Assembly (NCBI RefSeq): GCF_015159745.1 | Contig: NZ_JADDOJ010000001.1 | Coordinates: 1-64,000 of the forward strand | Source: Ramlibacter aquaticus | GTDB taxonomy: Bacteria; Pseudomonadota; Gammaproteobacteria; Burkholderiales; Burkholderiaceae_C | Reading direction: 5' to 3' | DNA: 64,000 nt | Shown: positions 46,529 to 55,057 of the stretch, in pieces | How positions within the stretch are numbered: the stretch's first letter is position 1 | Layout: each line of letters starts with the position of its first letter | The notes under the pieces: model-generated | The model's input: the letters and a program-made list of their open reading frames with translations, nothing else | Database searches by the model: none | Told to the model about the DNA's origin: nothing | Program-made: the position numbers and the translations under genes

Positions 46529-47788
46529 GTGGACCTCAACCGCAAGCTCGCGATCCTGGCCGACGCCGCCAAGTATGACGCCTCCTGCGCCTCCAGTGGC
46601 GGCGTGCGGCGCGACTCGCGCGACGGCCGGGGGATGGGCTCGAACGAGGGCATGGGCATCTGCCACAGCTACGCGCCGGACGGCCGCTGCATCTCCCTGC
46701 TCAAGATCCTGCTCACCAACGTCTGCCTCTACGACTGCAAGTACTGCGTCAACCGCGCCAGCAGCAACGTGGAGCGCGCCCGCTTCACGGTCCAGGAGGT
46801 GGTCGACCTCACGCTGGACTTCTACCGCCGCAATTGCATCGAGGGCCTGTTCCTGTCGAGCGGGATCATCCGCAGCGCCGACTACACCATGGAGCAGCTG
46901 GTGGCGGTGGCGCGCGAACTGCGCGAGGTGCACGACTTCCGCGGCTACATCCACCTGAAGACCATCCCCGAGGCCTCGCCCGAGCTGCTGGCCGAGGCCG
47001 GGCGCCATGCCGACCGGCTGTCGGTGAACGTCGAGCTGCCCAGCGCCCAGGGCCTGGCCGCCCTCGCCCCCGAGAAGGACGGCAGCACCATACGCCGCGC
47101 CATGGGCCGCCTGCGCCTGCACATCGATGAAGCCGGCGAGGCTCGCCGGGCGCAGCAGGCCGCGCCGCCACGCTCGCTGCCGGGAGCGGCGCCGCGCCGC
47201 GCCCCGGCGCCCGCCTTTGCCGCGGCCGGGCAGAGCACGCAGATGATCGTGGGCGCCGACGGTGCGGACGACGCGAGCATCCTGGTCACCAGCGCGCAGC
47301 TCTACGGCAGCTACCGCCTGCGGCGGGTCTACTACTCGGCCTTCAGCCCCATCCCCGACGCCTCGTCGGCGCTGCCGCCGCGCAAGCCGCCCCTGCTGCG
47401 CGAGCACCGGCTCTACCAGGCCGACTGGCTGATGCGCTTCTATGGTTTCGAGGCCGGCGAGATCACGACCGAAGGGGGCATGCTGTCCCTGGACCGCGAC
47501 CCCAAGCTCGCCTGGGCGCTGGCCCATCCGGAACACTTCCCGGTCGAGCTGCACCGGGCCCCGCGCGAGATGCTGCTGCGCGTGCCCGGTCTGGGCGTGA
47601 AGGCGGTCGAGCGCCTGCTGGCGGCGCGCCGGGTGCGCCAGCTGCGGCTGGACGACCTCGCCCGCCTGCGCGTGCCCGTGACCCGGGTCCTGCCCTTCGT
47701 GGCGCTGCCCGGCCACCGCCCCGCCGCCGGTGCGGCGGCACGCGCGGCGGCGCCCGCGGCGCCCGCCGCGCAGGCCTGCCTGTTCTGA
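46529..47788 (+). CDS. Putative DNA modification/repair radical SAM protein (UDG-linked)
   Basis: This 419-residue radical SAM enzyme has the cluster motif CLYDCKYC (Cys-x3-Cys-x2-Cys) near residue 68 and a C-terminal helix-hairpin-helix segment (VPGLGVKAVERLLAARR), a DNA-binding mark. It matches the family that always sits beside a UdgX/DUF4130 protein, as here (14-bp gap). The start is taken as GTG 46529 from the family start (MDLNRKLAILADAAKYD). TACGAT begins exactly 12 nt before it with no ribosome binding site. A 45-residue Pro/Ala-rich segment interrupts the core near residues 205-240. Confidence 0.88.
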   Translation: MDLNRKLAILADAAKYDASCASSGGVRRDSRDGRGMGSNEGMGICHSYAPDGRCISLLKILLTNVCLYDCKYCVNRASSNVERARFTVQEVVDLTLDFYRRNCIEGLFLSSGIIRSADYTMEQLVAVARELREVHDFRGYIHLKTIPEASPELLAEAGRHADRLSVNVELPSAQGLAALAPEKDGSTIRRAMGRLRLHIDEAGEARRAQQAAPPRSLPGAAPRRAPAPAFAAAGQSTQMIVGADGADDASILVTSAQLYGSYRLRRVYYSAFSPIPDASSALPPRKPPLLREHRLYQADWLMRFYGFEAGEITTEGGMLSLDRDPKLAWALAHPEHFPVELHRAPREMLLRVPGLGVKAVERLLAARRVRQLRLDDLARLRVPVTRVLPFVALPGHRPAAGAAARAAAPAAPAAQACLF

Positions 47789-47802
47789 CGGCCCGACAGG
47801 CC

Positions 47803-49287
47803 ATGCGCGTGGACACCCGGCACCCCGTCCCGGCCCAGGCGCCCCGCGAGGTGCGGGCGCAGCTGGCCGGGGAGACCGACCTGGACGGGTTTCGCGCGCT
47901 GGCCCGCAGCCTGTGGGCCCGCGGCACGCCGCCCGGGCAGGTGCGCTGGCACACCGGCGAGGCCCGGGACCTGTTCGAGCCCGGCGAGCTGCTGCGCCCA
48001 GGCGACGCGCTGCCTACGGGCACGCCGGCCCCGCGCGTGCCCGCCGCCTTCGGCGCGCTGTGCGAGTCGGTGGTGCTGCACCGCGACCCCTCGCGCTTCG
48101 CCCTGCTCTACACCCTGCTCTGGCGGCTGCAGCACGAGCCGGGCCTGCGCCACGACCCGCTGGACGCGGACATGCTGCGCGCCCAGGGCATGGCCCGCGA
48201 GGTGCGCCGGGAGATGCACAAGATGCGGGCCTTCGTGCGCTTCCGTCCGGTCGCGGACACGGCGGCGCCGGGCGGCGCACGGCATGTCGCCTGGTTCGAG
48301 CCCGCGCATCACGTGGTGCAGGCGAACGCGCCCTGGTTCAGCCGCCGATTCGCCAACATGCACTGGGCCATCCTCACGCCGGAATGCTGCGTGGCCTGGG
48401 ACGGAGAGACCCTGCACTTCGAGCCGGGCGCGGACCCGTCCCGCGCCCCCACTGCCGACGCCGGCGAACAGCTGTGGCTCACGTACTACCAGAGCATCTT
48501 CAATCCGGCCCGCCTGAACCCGGCGCAGATGCGCAAGGAAATGCCGGTGCGCTACTGGGCCCACCTGCCCGAGGCCCGGCTGGTGGCCCCGCTGGAAAGC
48601 GCCGCGGCCGCCTGCAGCGCGGCGATGATCGCCCGCGAGCCGCAACCCGGACGCCGCCTGGGCCGCGCCACCGCGGCCCTCGCCCGGCACGAGGTCACCG
48701 GCGGCCTGCAGGCCTGCGATCGCTGCCCTTGGGCCGCCCAGGCCACGCAGGCGGTGGACGGCGAAGGCCCGCTGCAGGCCCGCCTGATGCTGGTGGGCGA
48801 ACAGCCCGGCGACGAGGAGGACCTGGCGGGCAGGCCCTTCGTCGGCCCCGCAGGGCGGTTGCTGGACACGCTGCTGGCCGAGGCTGGCCTGGACCGCGCC
48901 GCGCTGCGCCTCACCAACGCCGTGCGCCATTTCAAGTTCGAATTGCGCGGGCGCCGCCGAATCCACAAGACACCCTCGCAGGCCGACGCGCTGGCGTGCG
49001 CGGGCTGGCTGGACGACGAGATCGCGCAGGTGCGTCCGGCCGCGGTGGTGGCCCTGGGCGCCACCGCGTGGCGCGCCTTGCTGCCGCAGGCCCCGGCCCT
49101 GACGCAGGCGCGCGGCCGCTGGTGGCGGCGCGAGGACGGCCTGGCCGTGATGCCCACCTTCCACCCTGCGGCCCTGCTGCGCATGCCGCCCGACCAGGCT
49201 GCCGCGGCCCGCGCGCAGGTGGTCGCCGACCTCGCCAGGGCAGCGGCGGGCCCGGGCCTGTCAGGGGACAGGCAGCACACCGGGTAA
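47803..49287 (+). CDS. UdgX-family uracil-DNA-binding protein fused to DUF4130
   Basis: This 494-residue fusion has an N-terminal DUF4130-type domain (about 1-260; HKMRAFVRFR, FEPAHHVV, FANMHWAILTPE) and a C-terminal family-4-like uracil-DNA glycosylase domain (about 290-480). The latter shows GEQPGDEED and the GRRRIHKTP loop. In mycobacterial UdgX the equivalent KRRIH histidine attacks and stays covalently bound to the uracil site; the His is kept here. CxxC residues (ACDRCPW) suggest the Fe-S cluster of this UDG class. It is encoded with the radical SAM partner. Confidence 0.9.
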   Translation: MRVDTRHPVPAQAPREVRAQLAGETDLDGFRALARSLWARGTPPGQVRWHTGEARDLFEPGELLRPGDALPTGTPAPRVPAAFGALCESVVLHRDPSRFALLYTLLWRLQHEPGLRHDPLDADMLRAQGMAREVRREMHKMRAFVRFRPVADTAAPGGARHVAWFEPAHHVVQANAPWFSRRFANMHWAILTPECCVAWDGETLHFEPGADPSRAPTADAGEQLWLTYYQSIFNPARLNPAQMRKEMPVRYWAHLPEARLVAPLESAAAACSAAMIAREPQPGRRLGRATAALARHEVTGGLQACDRCPWAAQATQAVDGEGPLQARLMLVGEQPGDEEDLAGRPFVGPAGRLLDTLLAEAGLDRAALRLTNAVRHFKFELRGRRRIHKTPSQADALACAGWLDDEIAQVRPAAVVALGATAWRALLPQAPALTQARGRWWRREDGLAVMPTFHPAALLRMPPDQAAAARAQVVADLARAAAGPGLSGDRQHTG

Positions 49288-49298
49288 ATCCCCGCGCC

Positions 49299-49333
49299 GT
49301 CCTACAGCATCGCCGCAGGCGCAGGGCTACAGT
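49299..49333 (+). promoter_or_regulatory. GTCCTAC-box promoter (copy e)
   Basis: GTCCTACA (49299-49306) and C-preceded TACAGT (49328-49333), first bases 29 nt apart. Copies a and e also share AGTGAGCCCAT after or within the -10. Confidence 0.68.
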
Positions 49334-49385
49334 GAGCCCATCGGTCGTACCGCGCACCGCACCGGCGCGCACGAAAGGCCCGCCC

Positions 49386-49709
49386 ATGCAGGACATCGCA
49401 TTCAGGACGCTGCTCTACCGCTATTTCTTCTTCGGCTGGTTGTTCAAGGACGCCAACCGGGGCAACCTGCTGGAGCGGGCCGCGGCGCTGCGCTACAACC
49501 GCGAGCACGCCCACTGGCTGCTCACGTACATGCGGCGCTGGGCCTGGTGCGGCCTGCTGTTCTACGGCCTGGGCTGCGCCACCGAGTGGCTGCTGCAGTC
49601 ACCCGGCCTCTCGGTGCTGTTCTACGTGCCGGGCGCGCTCATCGTGCCCGTGAATGCCGTGATCGGCGCCGCCTGGATCGGCCTGAAGGTGCTGCCGGCC
49701 ACGTTCTGA
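49386..49709 (+). CDS. Small membrane protein, unknown function
   Basis: This 107-residue protein has a basic, aromatic N-terminus and two predicted membrane helices (about 52-70 and 75-100). It is not recognised. AAAGG lies 10 bp before ATG 49386. The GTCCTAC-box promoter e would give a leader of about 46 nt, which puts it in the putative stress set. Confidence 0.68.
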   Translation: MQDIAFRTLLYRYFFFGWLFKDANRGNLLERAAALRYNREHAHWLLTYMRRWAWCGLLFYGLGCATEWLLQSPGLSVLFYVPGALIVPVNAVIGAAWIGLKVLPATF

Positions 49710-49724
49710 ACGCGGCCGCCCGCC

Positions 49725-50195
49725 TCAACCGACCACGTCCTCCATCACGTCCACCACCAGGTGGATGGGGTTGTCCGACACCAGCAGGATGTCGTCCCCG
49801 GCCCGCAGGTACGCGTAGCCGGCCGGCGGCGCGGGCAACTGCTCGCGCAGCGGTTGCGGCAGCGGATAGGTCGCCACCGCGGACTGCAGCGGCTGGCCCA
49901 CGGCCCAGTAGCGCCCGGGCACCGGCGGCTTGCACTGGTGGCCTTCTCGCTCCATGCCCTCGGGGCATTCCTTGCCCTTCGCATAGCGCTGGAAGAACTT
50001 GCGCGCCACCTGCTTGTGCTGCGCGTTGAAGAAGCCGCCCAGCTTGACGCCGTAGCCCGTCACCCCGGTGGAGGGCGCGGGGGCCTGCTGCGGCGGCTGT
50101 GTGTCGGCCTTGTGCAGGGCAGAGGCGGCCTGTGCCCCGCCGGCCAGGCCCAGCAGGCCGGCAGCCAGCATCGCGACCCCGAAGCGCATGCTCAT
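49725..50195 (-). CDS. RcnB-family exported protein (copy 1)
   Basis: This 156-residue protein has a signal peptide (MSMRFGVAMLAAGLLGLAGGAQA) and a C-terminal RcnB-like domain with PVPGRYWAVGQPL, PAGYAYLRAGDDILLVS and NPIHLVVDVMEDV. RcnB of E. coli is a periplasmic protein that modulates Ni/Co efflux; in Burkholderiales the domain is widespread and its role unproven. ATG 50195 is chosen because GAGGAG lies 7 nt before it; ATGs at 50198 and 50189 are alternatives. It is expressed from GTCCTAC-box promoter d. Confidence 0.84.
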   Translation of the reverse strand: MSMRFGVAMLAAGLLGLAGGAQAASALHKADTQPPQQAPAPSTGVTGYGVKLGGFFNAQHKQVARKFFQRYAKGKECPEGMEREGHQCKPPVPGRYWAVGQPLQSAVATYPLPQPLREQLPAPPAGYAYLRAGDDILLVSDNPIHLVVDVMEDVVG

Positions 50196-50229
50196 CATCC
50201 ATCTCCTCGACGACAACATGGAAGCCCCC

Positions 50230-50264
50230 ACTGTCGGGGCTGTGCGGCCGCGGGCGTGTAGGAC
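50230..50264 (-). promoter_or_regulatory. GTCCTAC-box promoter (copy d)
   Basis: On the minus strand GTCCTACA starts at 50264 and GACAGT (C-preceded) spans 50235-50230, first bases 29 nt apart. It sits between the terminator of the upstream RcnB-like gene and the start of copy 1. Confidence 0.7.
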
Positions 50265-50270
50265 GGCGCC

Positions 50271-50298
50271 AAAGAAAAAGGGTGCCCCTGGGCACCCC
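50271..50298 (-). terminator. Intrinsic terminator between the two RcnB-like genes
   Basis: GGGTGCC (50280-50286) pairs with GGCACCC (50291-50297) around CCTG. On the minus strand a U-rich tail (complement of aaagaaaaa, 50271-50279) follows. Confidence 0.85.
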
Positions 50299-50322
50299 TT
50301 CAGCGCGTCCGGCGGCGGTGCG

Positions 50323-50808
50323 TCAGTGGAAGATGTCCAGCATGATGTCCACCACCACGTTGCCGTTGATGCGCACCAGCACCACGTCGCCACCGAGGCG
50401 CGTGTAGCGGAAACCCACGGGCGCAGGCGGCAGGGCCACCAGCACCGGCTGCGGCACGGCGTACACGGTCACGCCCGCCGGCACCGGCTGGCCGACCGCC
50501 CACTTGCGCGCCTGGCCCGGGGGCAGGCAGCCGTTGTTCTTCTTGGCGAGGCCGGGCGGGCAGTGCCTGGCGTTGCCGTAGTGGTTGTCGTAGCTTCGCA
50601 GCGCGGCCTCGCGCTGGCTTTCGGTGAAGTACGCGCCGACGCGGACGTCGCCGCCACCGCCCCCCCGCTCGTCACGCGCTTCGTCGCCACGGCCCCGGCC
50701 GTTGCCGTTGCCATGGCCGTTACCGTTGCCGTGGTCCTTGGCCAGGGCGGCGCCCGACGCGGCGACTCCCAGCAGGGCGGCCATCAACAGGGGGACGAAT
50801 TTGCGCAT
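50323..50808 (-). CDS. RcnB-family exported protein (copy 2)
   Basis: This 161-residue protein has a signal peptide (MRKFVPLLMAALLGVAASG to ALA). A low-complexity Gly/Asn/His/Arg stretch follows (DHGNGNGHGNGNGRGRG, possible metal contact), then an RcnB domain (CPPGLAKKNNGCLPPGQARKWAVGQPVPAG ... YTRLGGDVVLVRINGNVVVDIMLDI). AAGGAG lies 7 nt before ATG 50808. It shares the RcnB core with copy 1 but differs in its N-terminal half. It is 41 bp downstream of gshA and may be co-transcribed with it. Confidence 0.85.
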   Translation of the reverse strand: MRKFVPLLMAALLGVAASGAALAKDHGNGNGHGNGNGRGRGDEARDERGGGGGDVRVGAYFTESQREAALRSYDNHYGNARHCPPGLAKKNNGCLPPGQARKWAVGQPVPAGVTVYAVPQPVLVALPPAPVGFRYTRLGGDVVLVRINGNVVVDIMLDIFH

Positions 50809-50849
50809 GCGAGGGAACTCCTTGTGCTTCACGGCGGCGATGGCGACGG

Positions 50850-52427
50850 TCAGACCGAGGCCAGCGAGGGCGCGATGGCGCTGCGCGTCAGGCCCAGCCT
50901 CTCGGGCGAGGTGTACTGCTGGCGGTAGATCTCGAAGGGCATGGTATCGGACTCCTCGATCGCCTTCTGGTCGCGCACCGACTGCTCGCTCTGGGCGGCG
51001 AACTGCGCCGCCAGGGCCGCGCCGAAGGGCAGCGAGAGCAGCTTGGACTTGGTCTGCATCGCCTGCGCCCGGGTGAAGTCGCAAAAGGAATTGCCGTAGT
51101 CCTTCTCCATCACCGCCAGCACGCGGGCCGAAGGCAGCAGGTCGGGCTGGTCCATCAGGGCCTGCGCGGCCCGCAGGGCGTCCGCGTAGTCGCTGCTGCC
51201 CAGGGCGTCGTCCAGGCGGGCCGCGATCTCGCCGAAGGCCGACAGCAGTTCCTTGCCCCACTGCACCAGCGGGACCTCCTGGCCGTCGCGCTCCAGCAGC
51301 AGCCCGGGCTCGCGACCGTGGGCCGCCGTGCGGTGCTGGTTGCGGCCCAGGGCAGCGATCTCGGCCGGCGTGTCGGGCGGGCTGTCGGACAGCAGGCAGT
51401 GCATCAGGAAGATGTCCAGGAAGCGCACGGTCTGCAGCGTGATGCCGATGGGCACGAAGGGGTTCAGGTCCAGCAGCCGCACCTCGACGTACTCCACGCC
51501 CCGCTCGCGCAGCGCGTGCAGCGGGCGCTCGCCCGGGTGGATCACCCGCTTGGGACGGATGGTGCCGTAGAACTCGTTCTCGATCTGCAGCAGGCTGGTG
51601 GCGAGCTGGTTGTACTCGCCGCCGGGGTTCATGATGCCCACCGCCTCGTAGGCCGGGTAGGGGCGCGTCAGCGCCTCGTGCAGCGAGGCCGCGTAGCCCT
51701 CCAGGCCGTTGTAGCTCACCGCCAGGCTGGCCTGGGCATCGCTCTGGTACCCCAGCTTGCCCATGCGCAGCGAGGTGCCGTAGGGCATGTACATGGTGCC
51801 GGGGGAGAGCTCCTGCAGCCCGTGGTCGCGCCCGGCCACGAAGCTGGAGCACACCGCCGGAGACGCGCCGAAGAGGTAGAGCAGCAGGAAGGCGTGGCGG
51901 CGGAAATTGCGGATCAGCGCGAAGTAGTCCTCGCTGCCCACGCCGGGCAGCGACCAGTTGTAGTGGATGCCGGAGATGGTCTGCATGCGCCGGCCGTAGC
52001 GGTGCGCCAGGCCCATGCGGTAGACGCTCTTGGCGCGGCCCACGTTGGAGGCGCCGTAGCGGCCGATGGGGATGTTCTCGTCGGCCGGCAGGATGCAGGG
52101 CATGCTGGACACCCACAGCATCTCCTCGCCCAGCGAGCGGTAGGTGAACTGGTGGACCTGCATCAGCTCCTCGAGGCAGGTCTCGGGCGTGGCGTGCACG
52201 CCGGTGATCAGCTCCAGCTGCGATTCGCTGTAGTCGGTGGTGATGTGCGGGTGCGTGAGCGCCGAGCCCAGGGCGGCCGGGTGCGGCGTCATGGCCAGCT
52301 GGCCTTCGGCCGTGGCGCGCAGGCTTTCCTTCTCGATGCCGCGGCGCAGGCCCTTGAGCCGCTCGGGCGTGAGTTGCGCCAGGCGCGCCTGCAGGTTGCT
52401 CATGTCGACGAAGGCTTGCGGAGTCAT
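50850..52427 (-). CDS. gshA: Glutamate-cysteine ligase
   Basis: This 525-residue enzyme makes gamma-glutamylcysteine, the first step of glutathione synthesis, in the cytoplasm. It belongs to the E. coli GshA class (518 residues): GIEKESLRATAEGQLA, TDYSESQLELITGV, SGIHYNWSLP, ENEFYGTIRPKR and VEVRLLDLNPFVP are visible. ATG 52427 is the family start; ATG 52403 is an alternative. A GCCGG/CCGGC hairpin at 52443-52465 lies in the upstream region. Confidence 0.95.
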   Translation of the reverse strand: MTPQAFVDMSNLQARLAQLTPERLKGLRRGIEKESLRATAEGQLAMTPHPAALGSALTHPHITTDYSESQLELITGVHATPETCLEELMQVHQFTYRSLGEEMLWVSSMPCILPADENIPIGRYGASNVGRAKSVYRMGLAHRYGRRMQTISGIHYNWSLPGVGSEDYFALIRNFRRHAFLLLYLFGASPAVCSSFVAGRDHGLQELSPGTMYMPYGTSLRMGKLGYQSDAQASLAVSYNGLEGYAASLHEALTRPYPAYEAVGIMNPGGEYNQLATSLLQIENEFYGTIRPKRVIHPGERPLHALRERGVEYVEVRLLDLNPFVPIGITLQTVRFLDIFLMHCLLSDSPPDTPAEIAALGRNQHRTAAHGREPGLLLERDGQEVPLVQWGKELLSAFGEIAARLDDALGSSDYADALRAAQALMDQPDLLPSARVLAVMEKDYGNSFCDFTRAQAMQTKSKLLSLPFGAALAAQFAAQSEQSVRDQKAIEESDTMPFEIYRQQYTSPERLGLTRSAIAPSLASV

Positions 52428-52536
52428 TGGATTCGTTATGGGCCGGAAGGTAGCACGGTCCGGCTTTTTCTGCTGATTAGGTCGCGCTCCCCATGGCCGG
52501 GCTGGACAATGGCGTGTCCATCCCCGGGAGCGTCCC

Positions 52537-52866
52537 ATGACCGAGCAGCCATTGTCTCAAACCGCCACCGAGGCCGTGGCCAGCCTGGGCCGCACCGCGC
52601 ACGAGCTGATCGACCTGTACCGCGAAGGCGGCGAATCGATCGCCCAGACCCTGGGCGCGCAGTGGGACAGCGCCTTCGCCGCGGCCAGCCCGCAGCTCAG
52701 CGCCGAAAGCCGCCGCAACGCACAGCGCACGCGGGCGCTCGCCGGCCAGCTCTACGCGCAGGGCCTGGCGCTCTCCAGCGGCGGCGCGCAGCTGCTGGTC
52801 GATACGCTGGTCGGCGCCACCATCGCCGGCATACACTTTGCCGCCGCGCCGCGCAAGCGCGGCTGA
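52537..52866 (+). CDS. Small helical protein, unknown function
   Basis: This 109-residue alanine- and glutamine-rich protein is predicted helical, with a mildly hydrophobic C-terminal stretch (GAQLLVDTLVGATIAGIHFAA) and a basic end. It could be phasin-like, but I cannot assign it. CGGGAG precedes ATG 52537, and GACAAT about 32 nt upstream may be its -10. It is divergent from gshA. Confidence 0.68.
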   Translation: MTEQPLSQTATEAVASLGRTAHELIDLYREGGESIAQTLGAQWDSAFAAASPQLSAESRRNAQRTRALAGQLYAQGLALSSGGAQLLVDTLVGATIAGIHFAAAPRKRG

Positions 52867-52900
52867 TGCTTCAGGCACGCGCAACCCCGAGGAGAACGGC

Positions 52901-53371
52901 ATGGCGGTGAAGGTGGAGATCGACCTGGCCTACGAGTTCGCGGTCAAGGCCAAGGCCGACCAGGTGTTCGACCTGCTCTCGGACGTACCGCGCTCGGTCT
53001 CGCACTTCCCCAAGGTGCACAAGCTCACCGACCTGGGCGGCGGCGTGTACCAGTGGGAGATGGAGAAGGTGGGCACGGCGCAGGTCCACCTGCAGACCGT
53101 CTATGCGTGCAAGTACGCGAGCCACCGCGCCAAGGGCACCGTGACCTGGACGCCGGTCAAGGGCGTGGGCAATGCGCAGGTGAGTGGCGGCTGGAAAATC
53201 CACGACCGCAAGACCTCCACCGGCATCGAGCTCGCCATCCAGGGCGTGATGGACGTGCCGCTGCCCGGGCTCATGAAGATGGTCGTGGTGCCGGTGGTCG
53301 AGTCCGAGTTCGAGAAGCTGGTCGACAAGTACATCGCCAACCTGGTCAAGGCCCTGGGCGGCGAAGCCTGA
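52901..53371 (+). CDS. SRPBCC family (START-like) protein
   Basis: This 156-residue protein has the SRPBCC/polyketide-cyclase helix-grip fold: an N-terminal strand (VEIDLAYEFAVKAKADQVFDLLSD), central strands and a long C-terminal helix (VESEFEKLVDKYIANLVKAL). Members bind hydrophobic ligands or act in ribosome- or coenzyme-Q-linked roles; nothing specific can be read here. GAGGAG precedes ATG 52901. It lies 34 bp after the preceding gene. Confidence 0.82.
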   Translation: MAVKVEIDLAYEFAVKAKADQVFDLLSDVPRSVSHFPKVHKLTDLGGGVYQWEMEKVGTAQVHLQTVYACKYASHRAKGTVTWTPVKGVGNAQVSGGWKIHDRKTSTGIELAIQGVMDVPLPGLMKMVVVPVVESEFEKLVDKYIANLVKALGGEA

Positions 53372-53417
53372 GGCTGCGAAGCAGCCGGGCCACGATTGCG
53401 CTGCGCTGCGGCCGGGC

Positions 53418-54089
53418 TCAGGCGCGCGCCAGCACCTTCAGCAGCCAGGCGTTGAGGTCCGCGACCTCCTGCGCACACACCGAGTGCGGCATGTCGTACT
53501 CGTGCCAGGCCACGTCGTAGCCCAGGCCCACCAGCGCATCGCGCGAAGCGACCGCCCGTGCCAGCGGGATCACCGGGTCCTGGCGGCCGTGCACCAGGAA
53601 GATGGGCGTGAGCGCATTCGCATCGCTGCGCTCGGCCGCGGTCTTCTCGGCCAGGGGCAGGAAGCCCGACAGGCCGACCAGCCCGGCCAGCCGCTCCTTG
53701 TGGCGCAGGCCGGTCATCAGCGTCATCGCGCAGCCCTGCGAGAAGCCGCCCAGCACGATGCGGTGCGAGGGGATGCCGCGCGCGTTCTCCTGCGCGATCA
53801 GCGCCTCGATGGCGGCCTGCGAGCGGCGCAGCCCGGCCTCGTCCTCGCGCCGCGGCAGCTCCAGGCTCAGGATGTCGAACCAGGCCGGCATGCGGTAGCC
53901 GTTGTTGATGGTGACCGGCATCACGGGCGCGTTGGGCAGCACGAAGCGGACCGGGCCCACCGCGGCCAGGTCCAGCTCATCGGCGAAGGGGGCGAAATCG
54001 CTGCTGTCGGCGCCCAGGCCGTGCAGGATGATGAAGCTGGCGGCCGGTTGCGGTCCGGTCTCGATTTCCAGGGTTTCCAGGGCGTTCAT
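53418..54089 (-). CDS. Alpha/beta carboxylesterase/phospholipase
   Basis: This 223-residue protein matches the acyl-protein-thioesterase/phospholipase-like esterase group: FIILHGLGADSSDFAP, the nucleophile GGFSQGCAMTL (Ser about 119), FLVHGRQDPVIPL (Asp) and EYDMPHSVCAQE (His). The enzyme is cytoplasmic and cleaves short-chain esters. TATGCT begins exactly 12 nt before ATG 54089 and no ribosome binding site is present, so the transcript is probably leaderless. Confidence 0.92.
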   Translation of the reverse strand: MNALETLEIETGPQPAASFIILHGLGADSSDFAPFADELDLAAVGPVRFVLPNAPVMPVTINNGYRMPAWFDILSLELPRREDEAGLRRSQAAIEALIAQENARGIPSHRIVLGGFSQGCAMTLMTGLRHKERLAGLVGLSGFLPLAEKTAAERSDANALTPIFLVHGRQDPVIPLARAVASRDALVGLGYDVAWHEYDMPHSVCAQEVADLNAWLLKVLARA

Positions 54090-54144
54090 GCCGCGAGCAT
54101 AGCGCCGCCGTCCAGACGGGGCGTCCGACAGGCACAGGCGCGGG

Positions 54145-54179
54145 CTCCTACAGGCCGGCGGGCGCCGCCGCCGCACACT
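54145..54179 (+). promoter_or_regulatory. GTCCTAC-box promoter (copy b)
   Basis: CTCCTACA (54145-54152, one mismatch) and CACACT (54174-54179), first bases 29 nt apart. The predicted start is about 54186, giving a 27-nt leader with AAAGGA before the HPF-like gene. Confidence 0.6.
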
Positions 54180-54212
54180 GCCCGGGCCATCAACGACAAA
54201 AGGACACGGGCC

Positions 54213-54584
54213 ATGCAGATCTTGGTGAACACGGGCAGCGGGGCCCAGGGCGATGAATCGCTGGAGCGCTGGGCCGACGGCTTCCTGCAGGACGCGCTGG
54301 CGCGCTTTCGCCAGGCGCTGACGCGGGTCGAGCTGCAGCTGGCGGGCGAACACCCCGGCAAGGGCAACCCCCAGGACAGGCGCTGCACGCTGGAAGCGCG
54401 CCTGAACGGCCACGCGCCCGTGGTGGTGCACCACGATGCCCCCTCGCAGGACCTGGCCATCCGCGGCGCCAGCGACAAGCTCATCCGTGCGCTGGACCAT
54501 GCCCTGGGCAAGCTGGACCGGCACGACCACCGCGACCGCGAGACGCTGCGCCGCGACCTGCCCACGGATGGGCTCGAGGTGTAG
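54213..54584 (+). CDS. HPF/RaiA-like ribosome-associated protein
   Basis: This 123-residue protein resembles hibernation-promoting factors: MQILVNTG start, a predicted beta-alpha-beta-beta-beta-alpha order, EVQL-type amphipathic strands and a C-terminal helix with IRGASDKLIRALDHALGKLDRHDHRDR. Such proteins bind the 30S decoding centre and silence ribosomes in stationary phase or stress. The short HPF-like length and the GTCCTAC-box promoter b agree with a stress role. AAAGGA precedes ATG 54213. Confidence 0.8.
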   Translation: MQILVNTGSGAQGDESLERWADGFLQDALARFRQALTRVELQLAGEHPGKGNPQDRRCTLEARLNGHAPVVVHHDAPSQDLAIRGASDKLIRALDHALGKLDRHDHRDRETLRRDLPTDGLEV

Positions 54585-54697
54585 CCCTTTGTGAGAGTCG
54601 CGCCCTGCGACCCACAGGCCCTGGAGCGGCGCGTATATTGGTCCGGCGCCCTGCGCACACGCCGGACGCGCCGCACAATCCACTCCAGGAGACACCG

Positions 54698-55057
54698 ATG
54701 ACATCCAGCCTGATGAAGACGACCTGCCGCGTGCTGGTCACGTCCCTGCTCGCGTTCTCGTTCACGACCGCCCGTGCCGGGCTCATCGGCGCGGAGCAGG
54801 CGGTGCCCGCCAACGCCGCCGCCGACCGCGTCGCCGTGATGGACGTGCTCTCTCGCAGCGAAGCCAGCGCGCAGCTGCAGGCCCTGGGCGTGGACCCGGC
54901 CCTGGCGCGCGAGCGCGTCGCCAGCATGACGGACACCGAGGTGCAGGCCCTGGCCCAGGACATCCGCACCGCGCCCGCCGGCGCCTGGAGCGGCGGGGTG
55001 GTGCTCGCCGTGGTGATCATCGCCGCGGCGGTCTGGTACTTCGCGTACCGCAAGTGA
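54698..55057 (+). CDS. PA2779-family small exported membrane protein
   Basis: This 119-residue protein has a signal-like N-terminus, a helical middle containing RVAVMDVLSRSEASAQLQALGVDPALARERVASMT and a C-terminal membrane helix (VVLAVVIIAAAVWYFAYRK). It matches the PA2779 family, conserved beside a PA2778-type peptidase as here. The function is unknown. CAGGAGA precedes ATG 54698. Confidence 0.85.
   Translation: MTSSLMKTTCRVLVTSLLAFSFTTARAGLIGAEQAVPANAAADRVAVMDVLSRSEASAQLQALGVDPALARERVASMTDTEVQALAQDIRTAPAGAWSGGVVLAVVIIAAAVWYFAYRK

Noticed and set aside
54609-54639. GACCCACA with TATATT upstream of the PA2779-family gene
   Set aside because: The offset is 25 nt instead of 29 and the box has two mismatches. 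TATATT is a good ordinary -10 on its own.
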